The position numbers and the translations under genes were made by a program. From contig NZ_JAFIRA010000039.1 of the NCBI RefSeq assembly GCF_022848905.1, positions 1 through 38,992 of the forward strand: a stretch of 38,992 bases of DNA, in the 5' to 3' direction. Numbering within the stretch: position 1 is the stretch's first letter; each line of letters opens with the position of its first letter. Below the pieces are notes generated by a model, which saw nothing but the letters and a program-made list of their open reading frames with translations, ran no database searches and was not told where the DNA came from. Positions 23,548 to 30,103 of the stretch are shown here, piece after piece. The stretch is from Thermostichus vulcanus str. 'Rupite'. GTDB taxonomy: Bacteria > Cyanobacteriota > Cyanobacteriia > Thermostichales > Thermostichaceae.

Positions 23548-23940
23548 TCAGGACATGAAGCTCACACCACCTGCTGAGGCGAGGTGGTGGTGTCGGTGCT
23601 GACCTGTAACTCTCTGATGAGTCCACAGCTCACACAAACCAGCCCAGCTTCTAGGTGAGTATCGGGAACTTTTGCCCAAATACCCCTCACTGTCCTTTCG
23701 GCACGTGAGCTTAAGAACCCCTCTGGCAGCGATATTGTAAGAGCCATTCAGGTCTGCCGCATATCGCTTACCAGAGGCGAATTTTGCCAGAGCATAGTTC
23801 TTGCTGCAGTCGCGCTCCACAACTCCAGAGCCGTCATACGCCAGCTTTGAGGTATGGGCAGCAATCACATCGATGGTTTTGCCCCCAGCCTCTTGCCATT
23901 TCATCTCGCTATAGTCCCGAATCATGCTGTCGTGAGCGGT
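23548..23940 (-). pseudogene. tnpB: TnpB (IS605 OrfB/IS1341 type), C-terminal fragment
   Basis: The minus strand encodes HDSMIRDYSEMKWQEAGGKTIDVIAAHTSKLAYDGSGVVERD, then ASGKRYAADLNGSYNIAARGVLKL and a tail ending in VSFMS. HTSKLAYDGSG and CDLNxSYNIGAR-like (here AADLNGSYNIAAR) patterns are those of the C-terminal RuvC part of one TnpB subfamily, the RNA-guided nucleases of IS200/IS605 elements. The conserved final Asp (DLNGSYNI) is present. Everything N-terminal to ~residue 300 is missing: the frame stops resembling TnpB at ~23940, where it meets a second tnpB pointing the other way. Confidence 0.75.
23565..23589 (-). repeat. Hairpin inside the 3' end of the tnpB fragment
   Basis: CACCACCT (23565-23572), 9-nt loop, AGGTGGTG (23582-23589) is a perfect 8-bp stem at the 3' end of the minus-strand tnpB. 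TnpB guide (omega) RNAs are made from just this part of such elements, with a right-end hairpin before the guide, so this may be the remnant scaffold. The element's right end would then be at ~23545, where Uma2 sequence resumes. Confidence 0.4.
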
Positions 23941-24130
23941 TTGGGTTGGCCATCGGCAACTACCAGCGGGGGATGCTCAGAGGTTCCCACCCCAAGTCTG
24001 CCACCTTGGTGAAGCGCCAGGATGGTTCCTACTACATCCAAATTGGTCTGGAATCGGAGCCACCTAAGCCGCAAGGCGGGGATAAGGTGTTGGGTGTGGA
24101 TTTGGGGCGGACAGATATTGCTCACACACA

Positions 24131-24157
24131 GTGCTCCGCACCGCTAACGCGAACGGA
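24131..24157 (+). repeat. 27-bp repeat inserted in tnpB, copy 1
   Basis: GTGCTCCGCAC then CGCTAACGCGAACGGA. It lies between codons for HT(Q) and GQHWNG of TnpB; removing exactly 27 nt restores a family-like IAHTQGQHWNG. The first module is the same perfect GTGC-TCC-GCAC hairpin as in the nest at 15.5 kb. The second module is the 'CGCT' variant also seen in reverse at 15622-15648. Confidence 0.75.
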
Positions 24158-24494
24158 GGGGCAGCACTGGAATGGACAAGACATAACCAAGGTTCGGGAC
24201 CACTTTGCCAGCTTGAGAGCGAAGCTCCAGCACAAGGCCAGTAAGGGCACACGCAGTTCTAGACGCAGATGCCGTCAACTGCTGCAACGGTTGTCTGGCC
24301 GGGAGCGTCGGTTTCAAAGTTGGGTGAATCACAATGTTTCCAAACGCATCGTGGCAACCGCCGAAGCCCTTTCTGCCAGTGTTGCACTGGAAGATTTGAC
24401 CGGGATTCGGGAACGGGTGAATCAACAGCCTCGCAACAAGACGGAGCGCAGACGCAGCAACAGTTGGGCGTTCCACCAGTTGAGGCTGTTTATC

Positions 24495-24521
24495 GTCCTC
24501 CGGACGACCCGGAGGGTCATT
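24495..24521 (+). repeat. 27-bp repeat inserted in tnpB, copy 2
   Basis: GTCCTCCGGAC then GACCCGGAGGGTCATT, nearly identical to 15504-15530. It adds nine codons (VLRTTRRVI) between HQLRLFI and GYKALRSG; without it the reading QLRLFIGYKAL matches the usual TnpB sequence. The flanks are TATC before and GG after. Confidence 0.85.
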
Positions 24522-24633
24522 GGCTACAAGGCGTTGCGGTCTGGGATCAAGGTTGTGTTTGTGGATCCTAGGTACACCAGTTAAACCTGTCATCGCTGCC
24601 TGCACATTCATCCCGATCCCGACCAGTCGTATC

Positions 24634-24660
24634 GTGCTCCGCACGGCGCGGAGCGCCACT
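24634..24660 (+). repeat. 27-bp repeat inserted in tnpB, copy 3
   Basis: GTGCTCCGCAC then GGCGCGGAGCGCCACT. The second hairpin is GGCGC-GGA-GCGCC in place of GACCC-GGA-GGGTC: both arms have changed while the GGA loop is kept. Removing 27 nt rejoins TAT-C and GG-AGG to give SYRRGKQFQCGHCGW, the expected TnpB sequence. The flanks are TATC and GG, as for copy 2. Confidence 0.85.
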
Positions 24661-24735
24661 GGAGGGGTAAGCAGTTCCAGTGTGGGCATTGTGGTTGGCA
24701 TGGGGATGCAGACTTTAACGGAGCCAAGAATATTC

Positions 24736-24762
24736 GTGCTCCGCACCGCTGGCGCGACCAAG
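24736..24762 (+). repeat. 27-bp repeat inserted in tnpB, copy 4
   Basis: GTGCTCCGCAC then CGCTGGCGCGACCAAG, placed between AKNI and (x)IGALVSR of TnpB. The first module is perfect and the second is the CGCT variant. The left flank is ATTC, similar to the other copies; the right flank is CA rather than GG, so its exact right edge is less certain. Confidence 0.7.
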
Positions 24763-24779
24763 CAATCGGGGCGCTTGTA

Positions 24780-24954
24780 AGCCGGTAGCCTCACTCCATT
24801 CGTCCAAGAATCGGTACAGACGACTGGCGGCAAACTGGTGATGCCACTTGGGCTGATGGGGCACATGTAAGTCTCCGTCGATCACCTCATAGCGCTTACC
24901 ATCCTCAGGCATGAGGGCCAAATCTGAAGACGTGAAACGGGGGAGTACAGTCAT
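24780..24954 (-). pseudogene. Uma2/DUF820 N-terminal half, truncated by IS debris
   Basis: ATG 24954, with AGGAG 7 nt upstream, begins MTVLPRFTSSDLALMPEDGKRYEVIDGDLHVPHQP, then HHQFAASRLYRFLDEWSEATG. This is the conserved N-terminus of Uma2-family proteins, including the ELIDGEL-like strand (here EVIDGDL). After ~58 residues the frame passes into antisense tnpB. The rest of the gene is found at 23307-23545. Uma2 proteins are abundant and often multicopy in cyanobacteria; many are annotated as endonuclease-like without a proven role. Confidence 0.82.
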
Positions 24955-24992
24955 GAGCGATCTCCTGTCCAGAGTTCTGAATCTAGTCTGCT

Positions 24993-26819
24993 CTAGAGTT
25001 CCTCCAAAATGCGAAATTGCACATGGTTAATGGCCAGCTCCCCAATCGAGGCTTGGTCGGTGTTGATCGTCTCAAACGGGATCCCTTTGGCGATCTCGGC
25101 ATGGGTCCAGGGTAGGCCCATAAAATAGCGTTGCGGATACGGGCGTTCCCCCAGATCATCGGGATTCGACTCCATCGGCACCCACCCCCAACCGGGCAGA
25201 TAAAACTCGATCCAAACATGGTTGTATTCCGGAAAGAGCGGGATCCGTTTCAACTCCGGGTGTGGAGGACATTTGTAGCGCCCCACCGTGCGGCAGGGGA
25301 TCCCATTTAAGCGGGCCAACGCCAGCAGCAACCCGACATATTCCCCACAAGAGCCAGAGCCGCGACGCAACACCTCATCCGGCGGATCGATGCGCGATGT
25401 GACCCGATAGGAGAGCTTGTCATAGACATAGGCGCGGATATTCAGCATTTTGCGCAGCAGGTTGGTTTCGCTGCCAACTGCCAGTCGCGCCGCTTCCTGC
25501 ACAATCGGGGTATGCATGGCCAGATCATCGTCATCCACCAAGTAGCGATCCCGTAACTCCAGCGGCAGCACGGCATCCTCCACATCCCTGGGATCAACGC
25601 AGTATTTGATGTTGTACACATCCAGCACCGCCCGCCAGCCAAATAGGCGCACCTCGTGCGGCCTTAGGGATCCCAAAGAGAACACCGCCACCTGCTGCCC
25701 CGATTGCTCCTCCAATTCAAAGGGCAGCCCTACCCAGTCAAGGCTGCACACCCGTTGGCGAGGGCTGTTGCAGGGCAACGCAATACGCCACACCAAATCC
25801 GGGAGTAGACGCGGCTCTTCTTGGGCGATTTCTTCCACGTAGGTCAGCTCCACCCGGTAACCGTGGGAAAGAGTATAGGTAACCCGTTCCCCCAGTCGCT
25901 GCGGCTGAAACACCACCGGGCAAGCGAACGCCTCGTCCAGAGGCTTAGAATCGGCTTCCACAGGCGGCGGGGGCGGTGGATCCAAAGGTCGCAATCGTAG
26001 GGGGGCTACCCAGGTTTTATCTCGTAAGGCAACCGACAAGGGATCCGGATCGTTGGGATTGTCGTGGATAAAGGCTTCTTCATGGGCATAGGCCACCCAC
26101 ATACGCCCCTGCCAATGGGCTAATCCCGTCGGGCCCGGAAAAGGGGTGAGAATGCGGGCCAATTCCCGTCCGCTCTGCCGCTCCAGCAAGTAAAGGGTTT
26201 CTTCTACCCGATCGCTTACCCAAAGGTAGTCTCCATGCAAGGCAATCTGTTCTCGGCCAATGCCAGGGGCGGGCATTTCCCCCACAATCAGGCCACTGCT
26301 GGGATCCAGTTGCAGAATCTTTTCCCGTTGGTAACAGGTGGCATAGAGAATGGACGAGCCCGTTTGCACGTCTTTCCAAAGGGCGATTCCTTCGATTGGG
26401 TAGGGGCAGGTACACACCTGAAACACCTCCAGGGATCCCGGTTGTTCCAAAGCCGCCATAGGGATGCGCAAAATTTGCCTTTCCTGCTCCCGACTTAGCC
26501 AGATCCAGGCTTGATCCCCCTCTGACTCCACCCACAAACCGTAGGCATCCTGAAAGGTATGGACATGATGGGGATTCAGGAGCAAGGTATTGTTCTCTTG
26601 CAGGTGCACCAAATAGCCCCGCAGCCGATCCAAGCCCAACAGGCGATCTCCCCAGGTGGCCAACCCTTCCAGAGCGACCAACCCTAGGGGTTGCAGAGGG
26701 GCTGGATCTCCATGCGGTAACGGAGCCATCGGCCACCAAGCGGGTTGGGATCCCGAGATTGCCGCTTCTGCCCTAGACTTCAGATCCGCTAGATCATTTG
26801 CCGGATGGACTGCAACCAT
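24993..26819 (-). CDS. Transglutaminase-like protein with N-terminal beta-propeller-like region
   Basis: A 608-residue protein in two parts. Residues ~45-270 contain repeated strand blocks with the look of a beta-propeller (RGYLVHLQENNTLLLNPHH, DLYWVSDRVEETLYLLERQSG-like, GRMWVAYAHEEAFIHD). Residues ~300-608 carry the transglutaminase-like protease fold: a beta N-terminal module, then GSGSCGEYVGLLLALARLNGIPCRTVGRY with nucleophile C491, YNHVWIEFYLPGWGWVPMES with H534, and NPDD around 552-555 for the third triad residue. No signal peptide is seen, so it is probably cytoplasmic. The substrate is unknown; such proteins may be peptidases, deamidases or cross-linking enzymes. It lies 38 bp downstream of the broken Uma2 start on the same strand, and is intact. 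Confidence 0.82.
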   Translation of the reverse strand: MVAVHPANDLADLKSRAEAAISGSQPAWWPMAPLPHGDPAPLQPLGLVALEGLATWGDRLLGLDRLRGYLVHLQENNTLLLNPHHVHTFQDAYGLWVESEGDQAWIWLSREQERQILRIPMAALEQPGSLEVFQVCTCPYPIEGIALWKDVQTGSSILYATCYQREKILQLDPSSGLIVGEMPAPGIGREQIALHGDYLWVSDRVEETLYLLERQSGRELARILTPFPGPTGLAHWQGRMWVAYAHEEAFIHDNPNDPDPLSVALRDKTWVAPLRLRPLDPPPPPPVEADSKPLDEAFACPVVFQPQRLGERVTYTLSHGYRVELTYVEEIAQEEPRLLPDLVWRIALPCNSPRQRVCSLDWVGLPFELEEQSGQQVAVFSLGSLRPHEVRLFGWRAVLDVYNIKYCVDPRDVEDAVLPLELRDRYLVDDDDLAMHTPIVQEAARLAVGSETNLLRKMLNIRAYVYDKLSYRVTSRIDPPDEVLRRGSGSCGEYVGLLLALARLNGIPCRTVGRYKCPPHPELKRIPLFPEYNHVWIEFYLPGWGWVPMESNPDDLGERPYPQRYFMGLPWTHAEIAKGIPFETINTDQASIGELAINHVQFRILEEL

Positions 26820-27043
26820 GGAGGCTTCCTTTTGTGTGGGGGTTTGGGATCAGCCCTTTAGGCACAAAATTGAGCCACTCGGACTGCCCAACGCTTTTAT
26901 GATGCGCCCCTTTGCAGCCGGTTACCACCCCAAGCGCTCCTGGCCCAAGGGATCCTGGGCTGTCTGTATCCCTCGCTAGTCTTGTCGGGGATGGAGAATG
27001 GGATGATGGCAAATGTTTTGCCGATGAGCAGGGTTCAAAAACA

Positions 27044-27967
27044 ATGGTAGAAAATGGTCTGGCCTTGGGGGTTGGCGGTCTGCTGGCTGGGATCCTGGCC
27101 GGGTTTTTGGGGATTGGCGGGGGCACGATTTTGGTGCCCTTACAGGTGAGTTTGGGGATCCCGCCGATCCAGGCAGTGGCCACAAGCAATCTTTCCATTG
27201 TCATGACCTCGATCGCAGGCAGTGTGCAAAATTGGCGGATGGGCCTACTGGATCTGAAACGGGTGATCCTGCTGGGGATCCCAGCTCTGATCACGGCTCA
27301 GGTGGGGGCGATGATCGCCAGCCGTATTCCCGGCTACCTGCTGTTGGCTGCCTTTGGGGTGTTGCTGTTGGTGAATACCTATCTGGTGGAGCTGCGCAAG
27401 AAAGTGGCCAGTCAGGCCCAGCTGTTGGAGAAGCAGGTTGCTGCTGAAAATTCTGCTGAAAATTCTGCATCTCCGATTGAGGGGCTGGGGTTGGGAGAGG
27501 GGCCGCAAGGGATCCCGTTGCCCAGCGCTAGGGAACCCATGCCGGCTTGGTTGGCTCGCACCCTCACGGGGGGCACCGCTGGATTGCTAGCTGGTCTGTT
27601 TGGCATTGGCGGTGGGGTGATTATGGTGCCGATGCAGATTCTACTGTTGCAGGAGACGATCAAAGTGGCCATTCAAACCAGCCTCGGAGCAATCGTGATC
27701 ACGGCCATTGCCGCCACCACAAGCCACGCCGGCCTGAGCGACCTGATTTGGAATGGCCTTGGATGGGGGGATGGAACCCTGCGCCAGAATGTGCTGTGGA
27801 TCCCGGGGTTGATCTTAGGGACAGGCGGGTTGATCGGCGTTCAGATCAGTACCCGCACCCTGCCCAAATTGCCCGATAAAACTGTTAGCCTGCTGTTCCG
27901 GGGCTTTCTGGCCATCCTCTCCCTCTACATCTTTTGGCAAGCCTGGCAAGATTACCAAGCCTCTTAA
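27044..27967 (+). CDS. TauE/SafE family sulfite/anion exporter
   Basis: A 307-residue membrane protein from ATG 27044 (MVENGLALGVGGLLAG); the longer open frame upstream is not conserved in character. Two homologous halves each begin with the family motif: GILAGFLGIGGGTILVPLQVSLGIPPIQAVATSNLSIV, and GLLAGLFGIGGGVIMVPMQILLLQETIKVAIQTSLGAIV. About eight helices with a cytoplasmic, Ala/Glu-rich linker between halves (~155-205) are expected. Family members move sulfite, sulfonates or other small organic anions. It is divergent from the transglutaminase-like gene. The stop is only 8 bp from the convergent lipoprotein gene. Confidence 0.9.
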   Translation: MVENGLALGVGGLLAGILAGFLGIGGGTILVPLQVSLGIPPIQAVATSNLSIVMTSIAGSVQNWRMGLLDLKRVILLGIPALITAQVGAMIASRIPGYLLLAAFGVLLLVNTYLVELRKKVASQAQLLEKQVAAENSAENSASPIEGLGLGEGPQGIPLPSAREPMPAWLARTLTGGTAGLLAGLFGIGGGVIMVPMQILLLQETIKVAIQTSLGAIVITAIAATTSHAGLSDLIWNGLGWGDGTLRQNVLWIPGLILGTGGLIGVQISTRTLPKLPDKTVSLLFRGFLAILSLYIFWQAWQDYQAS

Positions 27968-27975
27968 CCCTGCCC

Positions 27976-28416
27976 CTATTGGAACACCGTGATGAACAAG
28001 GTCTGGGATCCAGAGCGGTTCTGTTGGTCAAAGGCGGTGACCCGGAACTGCCAAACGCCAGCGGGATCCCCGAACACAACCCGGAAGTCGGTCGTGAAGC
28101 TACAGAAAGTGGATCCCGGATTGCAATTCACTTGCTGCGGATTAAAAAACTGATTTTGCACCCGCGTACCACTCGGGTTGAAGGTTTCTAGCGCAATGAA
28201 TTGACTAAAACGGGCACCGCCGGGCACACTGACTTGAACCGTAAAGGGCGGCGTAGCCTGTCCTACCTGTACAGATGTCGGGGCATTAATAAACGAAACC
28301 ACCGGGTTTTGGGTTGGGGGCACAATCGATCCCCCTGAGCTACCACTGTCTCCACAAGCGGCTAGCCCAGTGGCCAAGATTCCGGTAGCCAACACGGTTA
28401 AAGCAGCACGTTGCAT
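27976..28416 (-). CDS. Putative lipoprotein with Ig-like domain
   Basis: A 146-residue protein. MQRAALTVLATGILATGLAACGDSG is a lipoprotein signal with a lipobox (GLAAC; Cys at residue 21), followed by a Ser/Gly spacer. The rest looks like a single Ig-like beta sandwich: PVVSFINAPTSVQVGQATPPFTVQVSV, RVVFGDPAGVWQFRVTAFDQQNRSGSQTLFITVF. Two cysteines in the NCNPGSTFCSF loop may form a disulfide. It is probably anchored to the outer surface of the inner membrane or to the outer membrane. No family name is assigned. Confidence 0.72.
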   Translation of the reverse strand: MQRAALTVLATGILATGLAACGDSGSSGGSIVPPTQNPVVSFINAPTSVQVGQATPPFTVQVSVPGGARFSQFIALETFNPSGTRVQNQFFNPQQVNCNPGSTFCSFTTDFRVVFGDPAGVWQFRVTAFDQQNRSGSQTLFITVFQ

Positions 28417-28587
28417 CCTTCAATCCCTCACAAAAAGCAGAAAAAATCCTAGACCCCATTGGGGTTTGCGGTCTGGGGTGGCTCGATTCTAAGACACTCC
28501 CCGCTGACACAGTCCGAGAAAGAATTCGCAATGACGCAAATATTTACGAGGCTTCGCGTACACTTTTGGGGTTTCATGGATCGGGGT

Positions 28588-29244
28588 TCAAAACAAGAGC
28601 AAGCGCCGCAATAGCAAAGCCATCACTGAAACAAAACTGGCCACGATCACCTGACCGGGCAAGGTATAGCCTGAGTAAAGCTGAATCCACTGTAGCAACT
28701 GTCGATCCCAGGGTTGCGTCGCCAGCAGATAAACAATCCCCGTGATATGAACCAACACCAAAGCGGCCAAACTGCCGGATCCCAGCTCCTGTAAACCTAC
28801 CGGCGGCAGGGCTCTATTTCCGAAGGAAGTCTCCGACGAAGCGGGCAAACGGAGTCGGCGTTGACGGGTACGGCGAGACGGGGATGGCTTGGGATCCCGT
28901 TGCTGAAAGGCGATGATTCCACAGACCCAGGCCCCTGGCAAAAACCCTAGCAGATAGCCAAATGAGGGCTGGTACAGGTACTGCCACCCTCCCCCCTGGG
29001 CAAACACCTGCAACCCCGCCAACCCCAACCCCAGGTAAACAATCTGGGCATACACCGCTGCCACTGGACCCGCCAAACAAGCCGTCAGCAACACACCGCC
29101 AATTTGTAACGAAAAGCTGTAGCCCCCCAACCAGGGCATCTCTGCAGGAAAACTGAGGTGAGTCAGGGTGCCCAAAATGGTCAGGATCACCCCAATCGCT
29201 GTCCACAGCCATTCCAAAGGAGTTAAGAGCAGGCCAAAGCGCAT
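28588..29244 (-). CDS. bioY: BioY biotin transporter (ECF S component)
   Basis: About 218 residues from ATG 29244 (MRFGLLLTPLEW); the open frame continues upstream without family resemblance. WTAIGVILTILGTLTHLSFPAEMPWLGGYSFSLQIGGVLLTACLAGPVAAVYAQIVYLGLGLAGLQVFAQGGGW is the BioY core, with the family's P-x-P-x-T-x-Q-like loop here as GYSFSLQ. FGYLLGFLPGAWVCGII is the second conserved block. A cytoplasmic basic insert of ~50 residues (KPSPSRRTRQRRLRLPASSE) separates the N- and C-terminal helices. BioY binds biotin and works with the EcfT/EcfA module, or alone at lower efficiency. It is divergent from the HisN-like gene, with ~60 bp between chosen starts. Confidence 0.88.
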   Translation of the reverse strand: MRFGLLLTPLEWLWTAIGVILTILGTLTHLSFPAEMPWLGGYSFSLQIGGVLLTACLAGPVAAVYAQIVYLGLGLAGLQVFAQGGGWQYLYQPSFGYLLGFLPGAWVCGIIAFQQRDPKPSPSRRTRQRRLRLPASSETSFGNRALPPVGLQELGSGSLAALVLVHITGIVYLLATQPWDRQLLQWIQLYSGYTLPGQVIVASFVSVMALLLRRLLLF

Positions 29245-29305
29245 AAGCGGGGGGAAATCTTTCCCTATGCTAAGAGAGGAGGTGTGTTGTGATGGCGGAA
29301 AAAGG

Positions 29306-30103
29306 GTGGTAAAAGCAGAGTGGATTGAACTGGCCCAGGCCCTAGCCGATGCTGCTGGAGCGGTGATCCGTCCCTTGTTTCGAGGAGACTTGCAAGCAGA
29401 ATACAAAGAGGCCCGTTCCCCCATTGTGACCATAGCTGACCGGGAAGCAGAACAGGCAATGCGGGCTTTGCTGACGGCTCAAGTGCCAGACCACAACATC
29501 CTTGGGGAAGAATTTGGTCTGCACCAGACGGGATCCCCCTACACCTGGGTTCTGGATCCGCTGGATGGCACCATCGCCTTTTCCACCGGCAAACCCACCT
29601 TCGGCACCCTGATTGCCCTTTTAGAAGACGACCGCCCGATTTTGGGTGTTATCGATCAACCGATCCTGCGAGAACGCTGGCTGGGGGTACAGGGGCAACC
29701 CACCCAATTCAACCGCCAACCTGCTCAGACCAAAACCAACACCGATCTAGGCCGCGCTTATCTCAGTTGCACCACCCCTGATCTGTTCACTCAGCCCGAC
29801 CAACAGCGACGCTTCCAGCAGCTGAGTCAATCCGTTCACATTACCTCCTACGGCGGCGATTGCTACCAGTATGGCCTTTTGGCCAGTGGGCATATTGATG
29901 TGGTGATGGAGTGTGGCCTTGCCCTCTACGATTTTGCCGCCCTGATTCCGGTCGTTGAGGGATCCGGCGGTGTCATTACCGATTGGCAAGGGGATCCCCT
30001 TACCCGTACCTCCACTGGGGAAGTGCTGGCCGCCGCCAACCCCAGTTTGCATCAACAAGCCCTAGCTCAAATCAAGCAGGTTGCAATACCTGGCGGCAGT
30101 TGA
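29306..30103 (+). CDS. Inositol-monophosphatase-family phosphatase, probably histidinol-phosphatase (HisN type)
   Basis: About 265 residues from GTG 29306 (VVKAEWIELAQALADAAG); ATG 29267 is an alternative that would add 13 residues. The metal-binding motifs of the lithium-sensitive IMPase family are present: a 5' EARSPIVTIADREAEQAM, ILGEEFG (catalytic Glu), WVLDPLDGTIAFSTGKPTFGTLIAL (DPxDGT) and, late, ECGLALYDFAALIPVVEGSGGVITDWQG. The FSTGKPTFGTLIAL variant is characteristic of HisN-type histidinol-phosphatases, so a role in histidine synthesis is the best guess. The last 32 bp overlap the convergent rutA-like gene. Confidence 0.83.
   Translation: MVKAEWIELAQALADAAGAVIRPLFRGDLQAEYKEARSPIVTIADREAEQAMRALLTAQVPDHNILGEEFGLHQTGSPYTWVLDPLDGTIAFSTGKPTFGTLIALLEDDRPILGVIDQPILRERWLGVQGQPTQFNRQPAQTKTNTDLGRAYLSCTTPDLFTQPDQQRRFQQLSQSVHITSYGGDCYQYGLLASGHIDVVMECGLALYDFAALIPVVEGSGGVITDWQGDPLTRTSTGEVLAAANPSLHQQALAQIKQVAIPGGS

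Larger units (their letters stand above)
23937..24788 (+). pseudogene. tnpB: TnpB (IS605 OrfB), N-truncated, one nonsense codon, four 27-bp insertions
   Basis: From 23937 the plus strand reads RFGLAIGNYQRGML, SATLVKRQDGSYYIQIG, VLGVDLGRTDIA (RuvC Asp), VALEDLTGIRER (RuvC Glu) and VDPRYTS. A TAA at 24582-24584 stands where the family has CAA (YTSQTCHRC). The same frame continues as TCHRCLHIHP and CGHCGWHGDADFNGAKNI (zinc-finger cysteines and the last RuvC Asp) to TAG at 24786-24788. Four 27-bp repeats interrupt the protein without shifting frame. The N-terminal ~100-190 residues are missing at the junction with the opposing tnpB fragment. It is non-functional unless the stop is read through and a start is supplied. 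Confidence 0.82.
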
